A stretch of DNA of 48,720 nucleotides, taken from contig CAZANP010000009.1 in the NCBI GenBank assembly GCA_964486555.1, positions 1 to 48,720 of the forward strand, given 5' to 3'. The notes beneath the pieces were generated by a model that did not search any database, was not told the origin of the DNA, and saw nothing but the letters and a program-made list of their open reading frames with translations. Below are positions 24,071 to 32,386 of this stretch, piece after piece. The position numbers and the translations under genes are program-made. How positions within the stretch are numbered: position 1 is the stretch's first letter; every line of letters starts with the position of its first letter. The stretch comes from 4484-232 sp964486555. GTDB taxonomy: Bacteria > Thermotogota > Thermotogae > Thermotogales > Thermotogaceae.

Positions 24071-25600
24071 ATGCTGTATGTTGTTGTAGGGATTGTGGGC
24101 GTTATTGCTTTCCTGTTCGGGTTCGCAATCGCCAATTTTAAGATAAAAAGGGATCTTTCAAAAGCTGAAAAGGATGCCAGATCTATCGTGGAAAAAGCAG
24201 AGAGAGAAGCTCAAGAATTAAGAAAAAAGGCGATAATGGAAGGTAGAGAAGAAGTCCATAAGATGAGAGAGGAGTTCGAGAAAGAGAAGAAAAAGAGGGA
24301 AGAAGAGCTCAGGATCCTTGAAGATCGACTGATGAAAAGAGAAGAGATGTTAACGAAGAGAGAAGAGATTCTGGACAAGAAAGAAAGTCACATAGATGAA
24401 TTGAAAGAAAGGCTGGAGAAGAAGGAGAAAGAGCTCGCTGAAAAAGAGGAGAAAGTTCAAAAAGAACTCACGAAACTCGCCGGCATGACGGTTGAAGAAG
24501 CAAGAGAGATAGTACTTCAAGAGGCACGAGAAAAGTACGAACACGATATAGCGAGGCTCTTCAAGGAAATCAAGGATAAATACGAAGAGGAGGCGGATAA
24601 AGAAGCTAAAAGAATAATATCGATAGCTGTTCAGAGGTACGCAGCGGATTACGTGAGTGATATCACGGTTTCAACAGTATCTTTGCCATCTGATGACATG
24701 AAGGGAAGGATTATAGGAAGGGAAGGAAGAAACATCAGAACGTTTGAGAAGATAACAGGAGTCGATCTCATCATAGACGATACACCGGAAGTGGTGGTTC
24801 TCTCATGTTTTAACCCTATAAGGAGGGAAATAGCAAGGTTAACCCTCGAAAAGCTGATAGCTGATGGGAGGATACATCCGGCCAGAATCGAAGAACTGTA
24901 CGAAAAATCCAAAGAAGAGATTGAGAAGATAATAAAAGAGGCAGGGCAAGAAGCCACCTTTAGAGTGGGAGTCATGGGACTCCATCCTGAGCTTGTAAAG
25001 CTTCTGGGAAAGCTACGGTTCAGAACCAGCTACGGCCAGAACGTTCTGGAGCATTCCATAGAGGTCGCTCTCCTTGCAGCTTTGATGGCGTCTGAACTCA
25101 ATCTCGATGTTGAAAAAGTGAAGAGAGGAGCATTGCTTCATGACATAGGAAAAGCTGTGGATCATGAAGTGGAGGGTTCACATACAGTTATAGGAGCTGA
25201 ACTTGCGAGAAGATATGGCGAGAAGGAAGACATCATAAACATGATTTTAAGTCATCATGGAGAGGTTGAACCGACAACACCAGAGGCGGTTTTGGTGGGT
25301 GCAGCAGATGCTCTTTCGGCTGCGAGACCTGGTGCAAGGAGAGAAACTCTTGAAAATTACATAAGAAGGTTGATGAAACTGGAAGAAATAGCGATGAAAT
25401 TCAAGTATGTGGAGAAAGCTTACGCTATTCAGGCAGGAAGAGAAGTCAGGGTGATAGTCGAGCCAGACAAGATAGACGACGCCATGGCAGATAAGCTGGC
25501 GTACGATATTGCAAAGAAGATTGAAGAGGAGCTGGAATACCCGGGTGTTCTCAAAGTGGTTGTCATAAGGGAAAAGAGGAGTGTGGCTTACGCTAAGTGA
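24071..25600 (+). CDS. rny: Ribonuclease Y
   Basis: Membrane-anchored endoribonuclease that starts mRNA decay. 509 residues: N-terminal helix (about 2-22), long charged coiled coil (about 30-180), KH domain (GRIIGREGRNIRTFEKITGV, about 210) and HD domain with LLHDIGKAVDHE (about 355). ATG 24071 is preferred to GTG 24065 because GGAGGTGA lies 6 bases from the ATG and directly abuts the GTG. The partner-type protein RicT is encoded at 45825-46649. Confidence 0.96.
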   Translation: MLYVVVGIVGVIAFLFGFAIANFKIKRDLSKAEKDARSIVEKAEREAQELRKKAIMEGREEVHKMREEFEKEKKKREEELRILEDRLMKREEMLTKREEILDKKESHIDELKERLEKKEKELAEKEEKVQKELTKLAGMTVEEAREIVLQEAREKYEHDIARLFKEIKDKYEEEADKEAKRIISIAVQRYAADYVSDITVSTVSLPSDDMKGRIIGREGRNIRTFEKITGVDLIIDDTPEVVVLSCFNPIRREIARLTLEKLIADGRIHPARIEELYEKSKEEIEKIIKEAGQEATFRVGVMGLHPELVKLLGKLRFRTSYGQNVLEHSIEVALLAALMASELNLDVEKVKRGALLHDIGKAVDHEVEGSHTVIGAELARRYGEKEDIINMILSHHGEVEPTTPEAVLVGAADALSAARPGARRETLENYIRRLMKLEEIAMKFKYVEKAYAIQAGREVRVIVEPDKIDDAMADKLAYDIAKKIEEELEYPGVLKVVVIREKRSVAYAK

Positions 25601-26939
25601 TGGGGGAGTGTTCCCCCTTCTTTTTTCTCACTATGTCTTTGAGAAATCTTATCTCTTCCTCATTCATCCCACCTCTCCACCAGAAGGGAAGGATAGAATT
25701 GTTCAAAAGTACAGGATCAACATCCTCACTTATGATATCATCGTTCACTAGCCTCTTCCAATCATCGGTTCCTGGTATGGGGGTGTACTCATTCAGCGAA
25801 AAGCCAATTCCCTCATTTTCACATATCTCGATCGCTTTCAACACATCTTCCAGCTTCTGGCCGGGCATGTTGATCATTATGTAGGCTGACACCTCATTGG
25901 AAGTAAAACCGTATTTCCTTAAAATTCTTGCAGCGTGTATTATATCTTCATCAAATACCTTTCCACCGGTTTCCTCCTGAAGTTTCCCAGAGGTTTCATA
26001 CCCCAGTTTTATCGTTTTGAAGTTTGCCTCTTTCATCAGACATGCAATTTCATCTGTTAAGAGCCTGGCGTGTATCCCATTTGGAAGATGAAAATTCACT
26101 TTCATATCCTTCTTGATGATCGATCTCAAAATCTTCTTAAAATTGTCTCTGTCTACGAGAATCGCGTCATCGAAGAATGCAACATCTCTCACTTTGAAAA
26201 CATCAACGTATTTCTCAATTGCTTCCACCACTCTCTCTGGAGACCTCTTTACGAATCTTCTCCACAATTTTGGAACCATACAGTAAGTACATCTGAAAGG
26301 GCATCCAAGGGTCGTTATGAAGACGAGGTACCCTACCCTATCGTAGAGTTCGTACATGGGATCGTACTTTTCAAACCAATCTCGAGGAACCTCCTTCGTT
26401 TTCAATCCCACTTTTTCCAGAATACTGGGAAGAAGCAAAGGCTCTGTCCAAGGGTATATAAAGTCCGCTGGACTCTTCCTGGCATGATCAGGTAGAATGT
26501 TGACATAGACTCCACCCAATACAACCGGTGCGTTCACTCTTTTTTTTATGAAAGAGATGGTATCCCAAACACCAGGATACCAATAAGTCATCATCGAGGT
26601 TACCATGACTAAATCCACTTCTCCAACCTCTCTCAACTTCCATTCGAGATACTCTGGAGGAGCACCATATCTTTTATACTTCCTTGGAATAGATTCCAGT
26701 TGAGGAGGTTTGTGAACGACCTCGCTGGGGAATTTCCCAGTTCCGTACTTTTTATCTTTGGGAACCCTGACGAATCTTGAAAGATCCGGATCGTGCCTGT
26801 TCAAAAGGTCTATGAGAAAGACTTCATGTCCCATTTCTCGAAGAATTCTCCCAATGTAAAGGATCCCTAAAGGTTTCAACCAAAAATCATATGCAGCAAA
26901 ATCATATATCCAAGGGTTCACTAATAGGATTCTGGACAA
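25593..26939 (-). CDS. B12-binding-domain-type radical SAM protein
   Basis: 448 residues. The N-terminal half (1-190) resembles a cobalamin-binding Rossmann domain (ILLVNPWIYDF, LKPLGILYIGRILREMGHEV), and the radical SAM cluster motif is GCPFRCTYC near 213-221. The classical cobalamin DxHxxG is not evident, so B12 may not be bound. Function unknown; anaerobic methylase or cyclase chemistry is possible. The start is TTG 26939 with GGGAGG upstream, overlapping coaX by 19 bases. Its last codons overlap the rny 3' end by 8 bases and contain the rny terminator. Confidence 0.82.
   Translation of the reverse strand: MSRILLVNPWIYDFAAYDFWLKPLGILYIGRILREMGHEVFLIDLLNRHDPDLSRFVRVPKDKKYGTGKFPSEVVHKPPQLESIPRKYKRYGAPPEYLEWKLREVGEVDLVMVTSMMTYWYPGVWDTISFIKKRVNAPVVLGGVYVNILPDHARKSPADFIYPWTEPLLLPSILEKVGLKTKEVPRDWFEKYDPMYELYDRVGYLVFITTLGCPFRCTYCMVPKLWRRFVKRSPERVVEAIEKYVDVFKVRDVAFFDDAILVDRDNFKKILRSIIKKDMKVNFHLPNGIHARLLTDEIACLMKEANFKTIKLGYETSGKLQEETGGKVFDEDIIHAARILRKYGFTSNEVSAYIMINMPGQKLEDVLKAIEICENEGIGFSLNEYTPIPGTDDWKRLVNDDIISEDVDPVLLNNSILPFWWRGGMNEEEIRFLKDIVRKKKGEHSPIT
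25602..25626 (+). terminator. Rho-independent terminator of the recA-rny transcript
   Basis: Stem GGGGGA/TCCCCC with loop GTGT (25602-25617) followed by TTCTTTTTT. It begins one base after the rny stop. The hairpin lies within the 3' coding end of the opposing radical SAM gene. Confidence 0.9.
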
Positions 26940-27703
26940 GCTCTTTTTCCTCCCTTCATCTTCATGAACCAGAACATACCTTTCAAGGTTAAATCTCCAT
27001 CATGAACGTCATGGATCACGTACTTAGCGATGACCTTCGATTGTCCTCCCGTTATCACTACCGGTATGTTTTTCCCATACTCTCTTTTTATATCTTCTAT
27101 CAAGCCATTTACAGCGTGAGCTGATCCTTTTATAACGCCTATCTGTATGTTGCTCCCCGTGTCTTTTCCGATGGTTTCAATTGGCGGCTTCAAATCCACA
27201 AGGGGAAGTTTAGCAGTACCTGTGAAGAGAGCGTGAACCATTGTGAGAAGCCCCGGCATGATGACGCCTCCTTCATAGGTCCCTTCTAGGAGCAAGTCTA
27301 TGGTTATTGCCGTTCCAAAGTCCAGTATCACACAACTACTTCCATATTCATGGTACGCTCCTATGACGTTGGCGACTCTATCAGCGCCTATTTCACAAGG
27401 CGCCTTCACGTTCCATCTGATTACCCCATCTTCAGCCTCAACCCAGATTGGTTTTTTTTCGAAATATTTTTCTGCAAACCTCTGCATTATGTGATTCAAC
27501 GAGGGTACAACGGAACAAACGATAATGTTTCCTATGTCCCTAGGGGATATTTTCTCTTTTTCCATGAGTGGAAGTATATGAGAGAATAATTCGTCTTCCG
27601 TTTCGTACTTCCCAGTCGAAAACCTCCATTTTTTGAACGTCTTTCCATCATTGGTCGTTCCAAAAACGGTGTGTGTGTTCCCAACATCGATTAAAAGTAT
27701 CAT
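26921..27703 (-). CDS. coaX: Type III pantothenate kinase CoaX
   Basis: First step of coenzyme A synthesis, ATP-dependent, needing a monovalent cation. 260 residues with the ASKHA phosphate loop LLIDVGNTHTVFG, the pantothenate-site GADRVANVIGA, and FGTAITIDLL. It is slightly longer at the C-terminus than the T. maritima enzyme I recall. GGGAGGA lies upstream; one base separates it from the kinase gene. Confidence 0.95.
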   Translation of the reverse strand: MILLIDVGNTHTVFGTTNDGKTFKKWRFSTGKYETEDELFSHILPLMEKEKISPRDIGNIIVCSVVPSLNHIMQRFAEKYFEKKPIWVEAEDGVIRWNVKAPCEIGADRVANVIGAYHEYGSSCVILDFGTAITIDLLLEGTYEGGVIMPGLLTMVHALFTGTAKLPLVDLKPPIETIGKDTGSNIQIGVIKGSAHAVNGLIEDIKREYGKNIPVVITGGQSKVIAKYVIHDVHDGDLTLKGMFWFMKMKGGKRACPESY

Positions 27704-27704
27704 A

Positions 27705-28922
27705 CTATTCCTCCCTTCTGAAAATCAGGGTGAATTCACTACCTTTTCCAACATCACTTTTTAGCTTTACCTCTATACTCAGCCTTTCAGCGAGCTCTCT
27801 GACTATTGAGAGGCCTATACCGTGTCCTTCCTTGTCTCTGAAAAGTCTTCTGAATCTCTGAAAGATCTCTTTTTGCTTTTCCTTAGGTATTCCCTGGCCT
27901 CTATCTATAACGGATATCTTCGTGCCATCTATGACCACATCTACCGGCCTCTCCGAATATTTGATTGCATTGTCCACCAGAGCATTCAACATTATCTCCA
28001 AATATTCTGGATTGGTCTTCACAACTCCCTTTTCCTTCACTTTTAATCGTATTTCTCTTGAATATCTTTTTTCCCATTTATTCATCAGAGATAGTGTGAA
28101 TTCTTCGAGATCAATTTCCTCGATAGGGATGTTAACATCGGGTTTGGTCATCAAAAGCAAGGATTCTATGAGGTCTTTCATATCCTCAGCGGTGTCCTCG
28201 ATCGCTTCCAAGGACTCTCTCAGCACTTTTTCATCTTCCTTTCCCCATCTTTTGAGCATCTTTACGTAACCAAGGAGTGTGGTAACAGGTGTTCTCAGCT
28301 CGTGTGATACATCCGATACGAATCTTTCTTGAGCCCTATAAGCTTTCTCGATTCTATCGAGCATTTCGTTGATTCTTGATACTAGAAAGTACAACTCATC
28401 TCTGGATTTAGGGTATGGGAGTCTGACTGAAAGATCTTCAGGAAAGATCTTTTTCAGATCGGAGAGAATCTTTCTCAAAGGTTTTAGAAAGATCGACGAC
28501 ATGCCAAATCCCACAAGCAGCGATATGACCACTCCAACGAGGGATGTCAATACAAGGAAATTCCTTAGGTTTTTCAAGGATATCATGACAGGTGTTATCT
28601 CTTTTCCTAGGAGAAAATTTCCTTCCCTTATTATCAAGAAGTACTCGTCATTCTTCTTCATTATTCCCTCTTTGTATACCCCAAGGTTGTAAGGATCCCT
28701 CACAACTTCATAGCTACCATCGGGTAATATCTGGACTACGATATTCTCGTACAGCCCCATCCACATCCTTCCCCTTCTGTGAATGAATTTCTTGACGATG
28801 TTCTTTCTCTCATTTTCGATGAAGACGGTTTTGACATAGTTGTACGTGATCATGGAGAGAATGGTGATTACCGATATCAGCACCAAAGAGTGTATAACAG
28901 AAAGTTTCAAAGAGATTTTCAA
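27705..28922 (-). CDS. Membrane sensor histidine kinase
   Basis: 405 residues. Two membrane helices (about 7-27 and 121-143) bracket an external sensor region of about 90 residues. A HAMP segment, a HisKA domain with phospho-acceptor H207 in VSHELRTP, and an HATPase domain with N, G1 and G2 boxes (LVDNAIKYS, DRGQGIP, GHGIGLSIV) follow. The start is TTG 28922, with GAGGTGAGAG upstream and a TTGA overlap with the regulator stop. Signal unknown; the pair is transcribed ahead of coaX. Confidence 0.92.
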   Translation of the reverse strand: MKISLKLSVIHSLVLISVITILSMITYNYVKTVFIENERKNIVKKFIHRRGRMWMGLYENIVVQILPDGSYEVVRDPYNLGVYKEGIMKKNDEYFLIIREGNFLLGKEITPVMISLKNLRNFLVLTSLVGVVISLLVGFGMSSIFLKPLRKILSDLKKIFPEDLSVRLPYPKSRDELYFLVSRINEMLDRIEKAYRAQERFVSDVSHELRTPVTTLLGYVKMLKRWGKEDEKVLRESLEAIEDTAEDMKDLIESLLLMTKPDVNIPIEEIDLEEFTLSLMNKWEKRYSREIRLKVKEKGVVKTNPEYLEIMLNALVDNAIKYSERPVDVVIDGTKISVIDRGQGIPKEKQKEIFQRFRRLFRDKEGHGIGLSIVRELAERLSIEVKLKSDVGKGSEFTLIFRREE

Positions 28923-29593
28923 TCTCTCTCACCTCTGATAGTGTAGCCAACACCTCTAATCGTTCTTATGTATTTCCCCTTATCTTTCAATTTTTTCCTT
29001 AGATAGTTTATATACACCTCAACAACGTTGGGACTTCCGTAGAAATCCATTCCCCAGACTGCGTCCAGAATCTTCTCTTTGCTCAAAACGATTCCTCTGT
29101 TTCTGGCAAGAAAGAGCAAAAGGTCGAATTCTGTTTTGGAGAGATTAACCTCTTCTCCATCTATCGTGACCATCCTGGAAGCTGGGAAGATCTTTAAACC
29201 ATCTATCTCGATCACATCCTCTTTTTTGTATCCTTTCCTTCTTATGAGTGCCTCTATCCTCGCAAGGAGTTCCGTTATATCAAATGGTTTCACAACGTAA
29301 TCATCGGCTCCACTTCTCAATCCCGCCACTTTATCTTCCGTTTCCCCCAGAGCAGTGAGCATTATTATCCCAACTTCATCCGATTTCGCTCTCATTCTCT
29401 TTGCAACCTCTATACCATCTATATCTGGCAACATCACATCCAGGATCACTATGTCTGGTTTGTACTCTTCGAATTCGATCAAAGCGTCGTAACCACCACT
29501 CGCGGTTTTCACATCGTACTTTTCATGAGACAGTTCCAGTTCTAGAAGGCGAGCAATTCTCGTATCATCCTCAACGACGAGTACCTTTATCAA
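28919..29593 (-). CDS. OmpR/PhoB-type response regulator
   Basis: 224 residues. The receiver domain has the acidic pair ED-D (E8, D9, D10), phospho-acceptor D52, T and K (VVKPFD). The C-terminal winged helix has LSKTEFDLLLFLARN and VRTIRGVGYTI-like RTIRGVGYTIRG. TTG 29593 is chosen, five bases after AGGAGGTGA; the GTG at 29602 is part of that ribosome-binding site. It is paired with the kinase that follows. Confidence 0.92.
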   Translation of the reverse strand: MIKVLVVEDDTRIARLLELELSHEKYDVKTASGGYDALIEFEEYKPDIVILDVMLPDIDGIEVAKRMRAKSDEVGIIMLTALGETEDKVAGLRSGADDYVVKPFDITELLARIEALIRRKGYKKEDVIEIDGLKIFPASRMVTIDGEEVNLSKTEFDLLLFLARNRGIVLSKEKILDAVWGMDFYGSPNVVEVYINYLRKKLKDKGKYIRTIRGVGYTIRGERD

Positions 29594-29612
29594 AGTTATC
29601 ACCTCCTGGACT

Positions 29613-29639
29613 ATTTTATTCTGCTACGTTGAGTTTCAA
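29613..29639 (-). promoter_or_regulatory. Possible promoter of the two-component/coaX operon
   Basis: On the minus strand TTGAAA (29639-29634) and TAAAAT (29618-29613), spaced by a short 15 bases. The hexamers are good but the spacing is poor. Confidence 0.3.
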
Positions 29640-29689
29640 AAATCAATAGAAAAAGACTTCATTGTACAGGAAACCACTGAAATGTTCGG

Positions 29690-29698
29690 TGGTATAAT
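29690..29698 (+). promoter_or_regulatory. Probable surE promoter (extended -10)
   Basis: TGG plus a perfect TATAAT at 29693-29698. No convincing -35 is seen. The start near 29705 leaves a leader of about 58 bases before the surE ATG. Confidence 0.5.
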
Positions 29699-29762
29699 CT
29701 GCTCAAGGTTAGGCGTGGGCATTTGGCTCACATTTTGTTTTGTACTGGGAAGGTGGTTATTC

Positions 29763-30551
29763 ATGAGAATTCTGATAACAAACGATGATGGTGTAACTGC
29801 AGAAGGTCTCATATGCTTAGCAGACGCTCTTTCTGTTGATAACGAGGTTTTTGTTGTAGCACCTGAATCCGAGAGAAGCGGTATGGGACATGCTATAACT
29901 TTGCACGTTCCTTTGTGGATCAAAGAAGTGGATATGGGAAAGAAATACAGAATTTTTGCAACCACGGGAACGCCGGCAGATAGTGTGAAGCTAGGCTACG
30001 ATGTGATAATGGATAAGAGAGTGGATCTAATCTTGAGTGGTGTGAACAGGGGTCCCAATCTCGGAACGGATTTGATATACTCGGGAACTGTGTCAGGTGC
30101 ACTTGAAGGGGCAATGCTCGGGATACCTTCCATCGCTGTATCAACCGCTAGTTGGAGTGAACCCAATTTCGAATCCGCAACAAGATTTGTGGTGGAATTC
30201 ATAAGAAATTTTGATCTCAGTGTTATACCGGAATTTACAGCCTTGAATGTCAACGTTCCTGCGTTACCTTATGATGAAATAAAAGGTTGGAGGATAACAA
30301 GACAGAGTAAGCGAAGATATAAAGACTATTTCGAGGCGAGAAAAGATCCTTTTGGAAACACGTATTACTGGATGCTGGGACATGTGATAGAAGATGATCC
30401 CGATGAGGAATCAGATTACGTTGTGGTGAAAAAAGGATACGTCTCAATAACGCCGATATCCGCTTTTTTAACTGATTGGAGAATCTTTGAAAAGCTTAAG
30501 GAGGTGCTCGAAAGTGTACAGAATAAGGTTGTTAGGAGATCCAATACTTAG
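29763..30551 (+). CDS. surE: 5'/3'-nucleotidase SurE
   Basis: Metal-dependent nucleoside monophosphatase. 262 residues with MRILITNDDG (metal-binding DD), ESERSGMGHAIT, SGVNRGPNLGTDLIYSGTV and a SITPIS strand. The frame is open upstream, but ATG 29763 with AAGGTGG matches all SurE starts. It is somewhat longer at its C-terminus than the T. maritima enzyme (247 residues, as I recall), because it reads 38 bases into def. Confidence 0.96.
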   Translation: MRILITNDDGVTAEGLICLADALSVDNEVFVVAPESERSGMGHAITLHVPLWIKEVDMGKKYRIFATTGTPADSVKLGYDVIMDKRVDLILSGVNRGPNLGTDLIYSGTVSGALEGAMLGIPSIAVSTASWSEPNFESATRFVVEFIRNFDLSVIPEFTALNVNVPALPYDEIKGWRITRQSKRRYKDYFEARKDPFGNTYYWMLGHVIEDDPDEESDYVVVKKGYVSITPISAFLTDWRIFEKLKEVLESVQNKVVRRSNT

Positions 30552-31026
30552 GAAAAAGTCGAAGAAAATCGAGGTGTTCGATGATGGTTTGAAAGAAATC
30601 GCCAGCAATATGCTTCAAACCATGTACGCTAACGATGGTGTTGGACTTGCAGCTCCTCAGGTGGGTTTCTCAATAAGGCTCTTCGTCATGGATGCCGGTG
30701 ATGGACCCAGAGTCGTTGTCAATCCGGAGATATTGGAGATGAGTGAGGAAAAGCTGGAAGGAGAAGAAGGCTGTCTCAGCATACCGGATGTCTTCGAATA
30801 CGTTGAAAGAAGCAAAAGCGTCAAGGTGAAATATCTCGATACTCTTGGAAATGTGCATGAAGAAACACTGGAAGGATACCCTGCAAGAGTTTTCCAGCAC
30901 GAATACGATCATCTGGAAGGCATACTCTTCATCGATAGATTGAATCCAGTAAAAAGGGCGCTTCTCAGAGGAAAGTTGCTTGAAATAATAAAGAAATCGA
31001 GAGAGATTCTGAAACAAACGAGGTGA
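30514..31026 (+). CDS. def: Peptide deformylase
   Basis: Removes formyl from nascent proteins. 170 residues with all three motifs: GVGLAAPQVG, EGCLSIP and QHEYDHLEG (metal Cys and two His). GTG 30514 is chosen because GGAGGTG lies 7 bases upstream and the protein then starts YRIRLLGDPILR. It begins inside the surE coding end, in another frame. Confidence 0.96.
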   Translation: MYRIRLLGDPILRKKSKKIEVFDDGLKEIASNMLQTMYANDGVGLAAPQVGFSIRLFVMDAGDGPRVVVNPEILEMSEEKLEGEEGCLSIPDVFEYVERSKSVKVKYLDTLGNVHEETLEGYPARVFQHEYDHLEGILFIDRLNPVKRALLRGKLLEIIKKSREILKQTR

Positions 31027-31030
31027 TATT

Positions 31031-31999
31031 GTGAGAAAACTAGTGATCTTGGCTGTACTGTTCACGGTAGTTTTGGCCTTTTCCCTTTCTGTTCCCGTTG
31101 ATAGGCCAAGATTAACATCCTCCTTTGGTGAGTTCAGAGGAACTGGAAATAGAGGACCGCATTTCCACATGGGAGTGGATTTCTCAACAGGTCTTGTCAG
31201 AGGGAAACCCATATATTCTGCTGACAAAGGGTGGTTGGTGAGGATAGAGATAGATGAGGATGATATATACGGAAACATCGTGGTTCTGGAGCACGAAAAT
31301 GGTTACAGAACGATTTATGCCCATCTGAGTGGTTTTTCAAAAAGGTTGGAACAGATGGTGAAATCTTTGAAGGAGGAGTTCAAGAACAAAAGGATTGTTG
31401 TAGAATTTCCTGAAGGAGAGGTTACTTTTGAAAAAGGGGAGATCGTTGGTTATTCAGGAGATACGGGAGAAGCTTCACAACCTCATTGTCACTTCGAAAT
31501 AAGGAATCGTGAGGAAACCATCTCTTACAATCCCATGAAATTCCTTGAGGTTCCCAAACCGGTGGATGAGGATATAGTGGTCAAAAAGATTTCTATAAAC
31601 GGGGAAATTTGGGATTACGTTGAAGGGACAGTTTACGAATTTTCGGGTGATTTCCCAAGGTTGGAAGTAAACGCCTATGCGAAGGGATTCAACAACGTCC
31701 TCGGATTGCAGGAAATAAGGTTTTACAAAGGTGATGAGGAGATATACAGGATCAGTTTCGACGAGATAACATGGGGTGAGTTCAATAAGGTTTGGGACAT
31801 ATACAGCAAAAAATCTATCGTTGATGGCTACAGGTATTCTGTATGGTACATTCTGTATCCGGAGGAGGTTTCCTCCCTTGTAAAAGTAAACAAATTTCCG
31901 GACATCGGAAAATTTCCGGATTACGATGAGTACAGGATCGTTCTTGTGGATCCCTGGGGTGAAGAAAAAACGTTGAGATTCTATCTGAAGAGGAGGTGA
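31031..31999 (+). CDS. Secreted M23-family metallopeptidase
   Basis: 322 residues with an N-terminal signal peptide (KLVILAVLFTVVLAFSLS). The LytM-type domain (about 30-175) has zinc ligands in HFHMGVDF and PHCHFEIR, interrupted by a helical insert of about 35 residues (SGFSKRLEQMVKSLKEEF onward). A beta-rich C-terminal domain of about 140 residues is not recognised. Peptidoglycan cross-bridge cleavage is the family role. GTG start with GAGGTGA upstream. Confidence 0.87.
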   Translation: MRKLVILAVLFTVVLAFSLSVPVDRPRLTSSFGEFRGTGNRGPHFHMGVDFSTGLVRGKPIYSADKGWLVRIEIDEDDIYGNIVVLEHENGYRTIYAHLSGFSKRLEQMVKSLKEEFKNKRIVVEFPEGEVTFEKGEIVGYSGDTGEASQPHCHFEIRNREETISYNPMKFLEVPKPVDEDIVVKKISINGEIWDYVEGTVYEFSGDFPRLEVNAYAKGFNNVLGLQEIRFYKGDEEIYRISFDEITWGEFNKVWDIYSKKSIVDGYRYSVWYILYPEEVSSLVKVNKFPDIGKFPDYDEYRIVLVDPWGEEKTLRFYLKRR

Positions 32000-32003
32000 T
32001 AGG

Positions 32004-32336
32004 ATGTTTTTCAGGAAGAAAAAGAAAAAACCCGAGGATCTTGCAAAGGATCCTTTCTATAGAGAAGGAGACACTCTCGTTGTTTACTTCAAATGTGATA
32101 AATGCGGAGAGGTTTTCAGAAGTCACTTGAGAAAGGGTTATGACTTCATCTACAATTACGATAATCCTTCCACTCCTTACAAAATAGACAAGCTGTATGT
32201 GGGTTCCAAATGTCCCAACAAGATACACCTCATGGCAGATTTCACATCCTCATATAAGCCGGTCTCATTCAGCTTAGAGGGTGGAACTTTTATAACAAAA
32301 GAAAGCTATGAAGAAGCTAAAGGAAATGAAAAATGA
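32004..32336 (+). CDS. Small conserved protein with a zinc-ribbon-like CxxC
   Basis: 110 residues. A basic N-terminus (FFRKKKKKP) is followed by VVYFKCDKCGEVFRSH (C31, C34), a tyrosine-rich stretch and GSKCPNKIHLMADF with a third cysteine. Family not recognised; a small metal-binding or nucleic-acid-binding protein is a guess. GAGGTGATAGG lies upstream and the gene follows the M23 gene by four bases, before metK. Confidence 0.7.
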   Translation: MFFRKKKKKPEDLAKDPFYREGDTLVVYFKCDKCGEVFRSHLRKGYDFIYNYDNPSTPYKIDKLYVGSKCPNKIHLMADFTSSYKPVSFSLEGGTFITKESYEEAKGNEK

Positions 32337-32386
32337 TTTATGGTAGACTATATGACTCGATGGATCTGGAAAAAGGAGGGTGAGAG

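Noticed and set aside
30670..31278. 202-codon open frame antisense to def and the M23 gene
   Set aside because: It spans two real genes on the other strand and shows no motif or start signal.
32337..32386. SAM riboswitch upstream of metK
   Set aside because: Only 50 bases are available and no SAM-aptamer-like pairing is visible.
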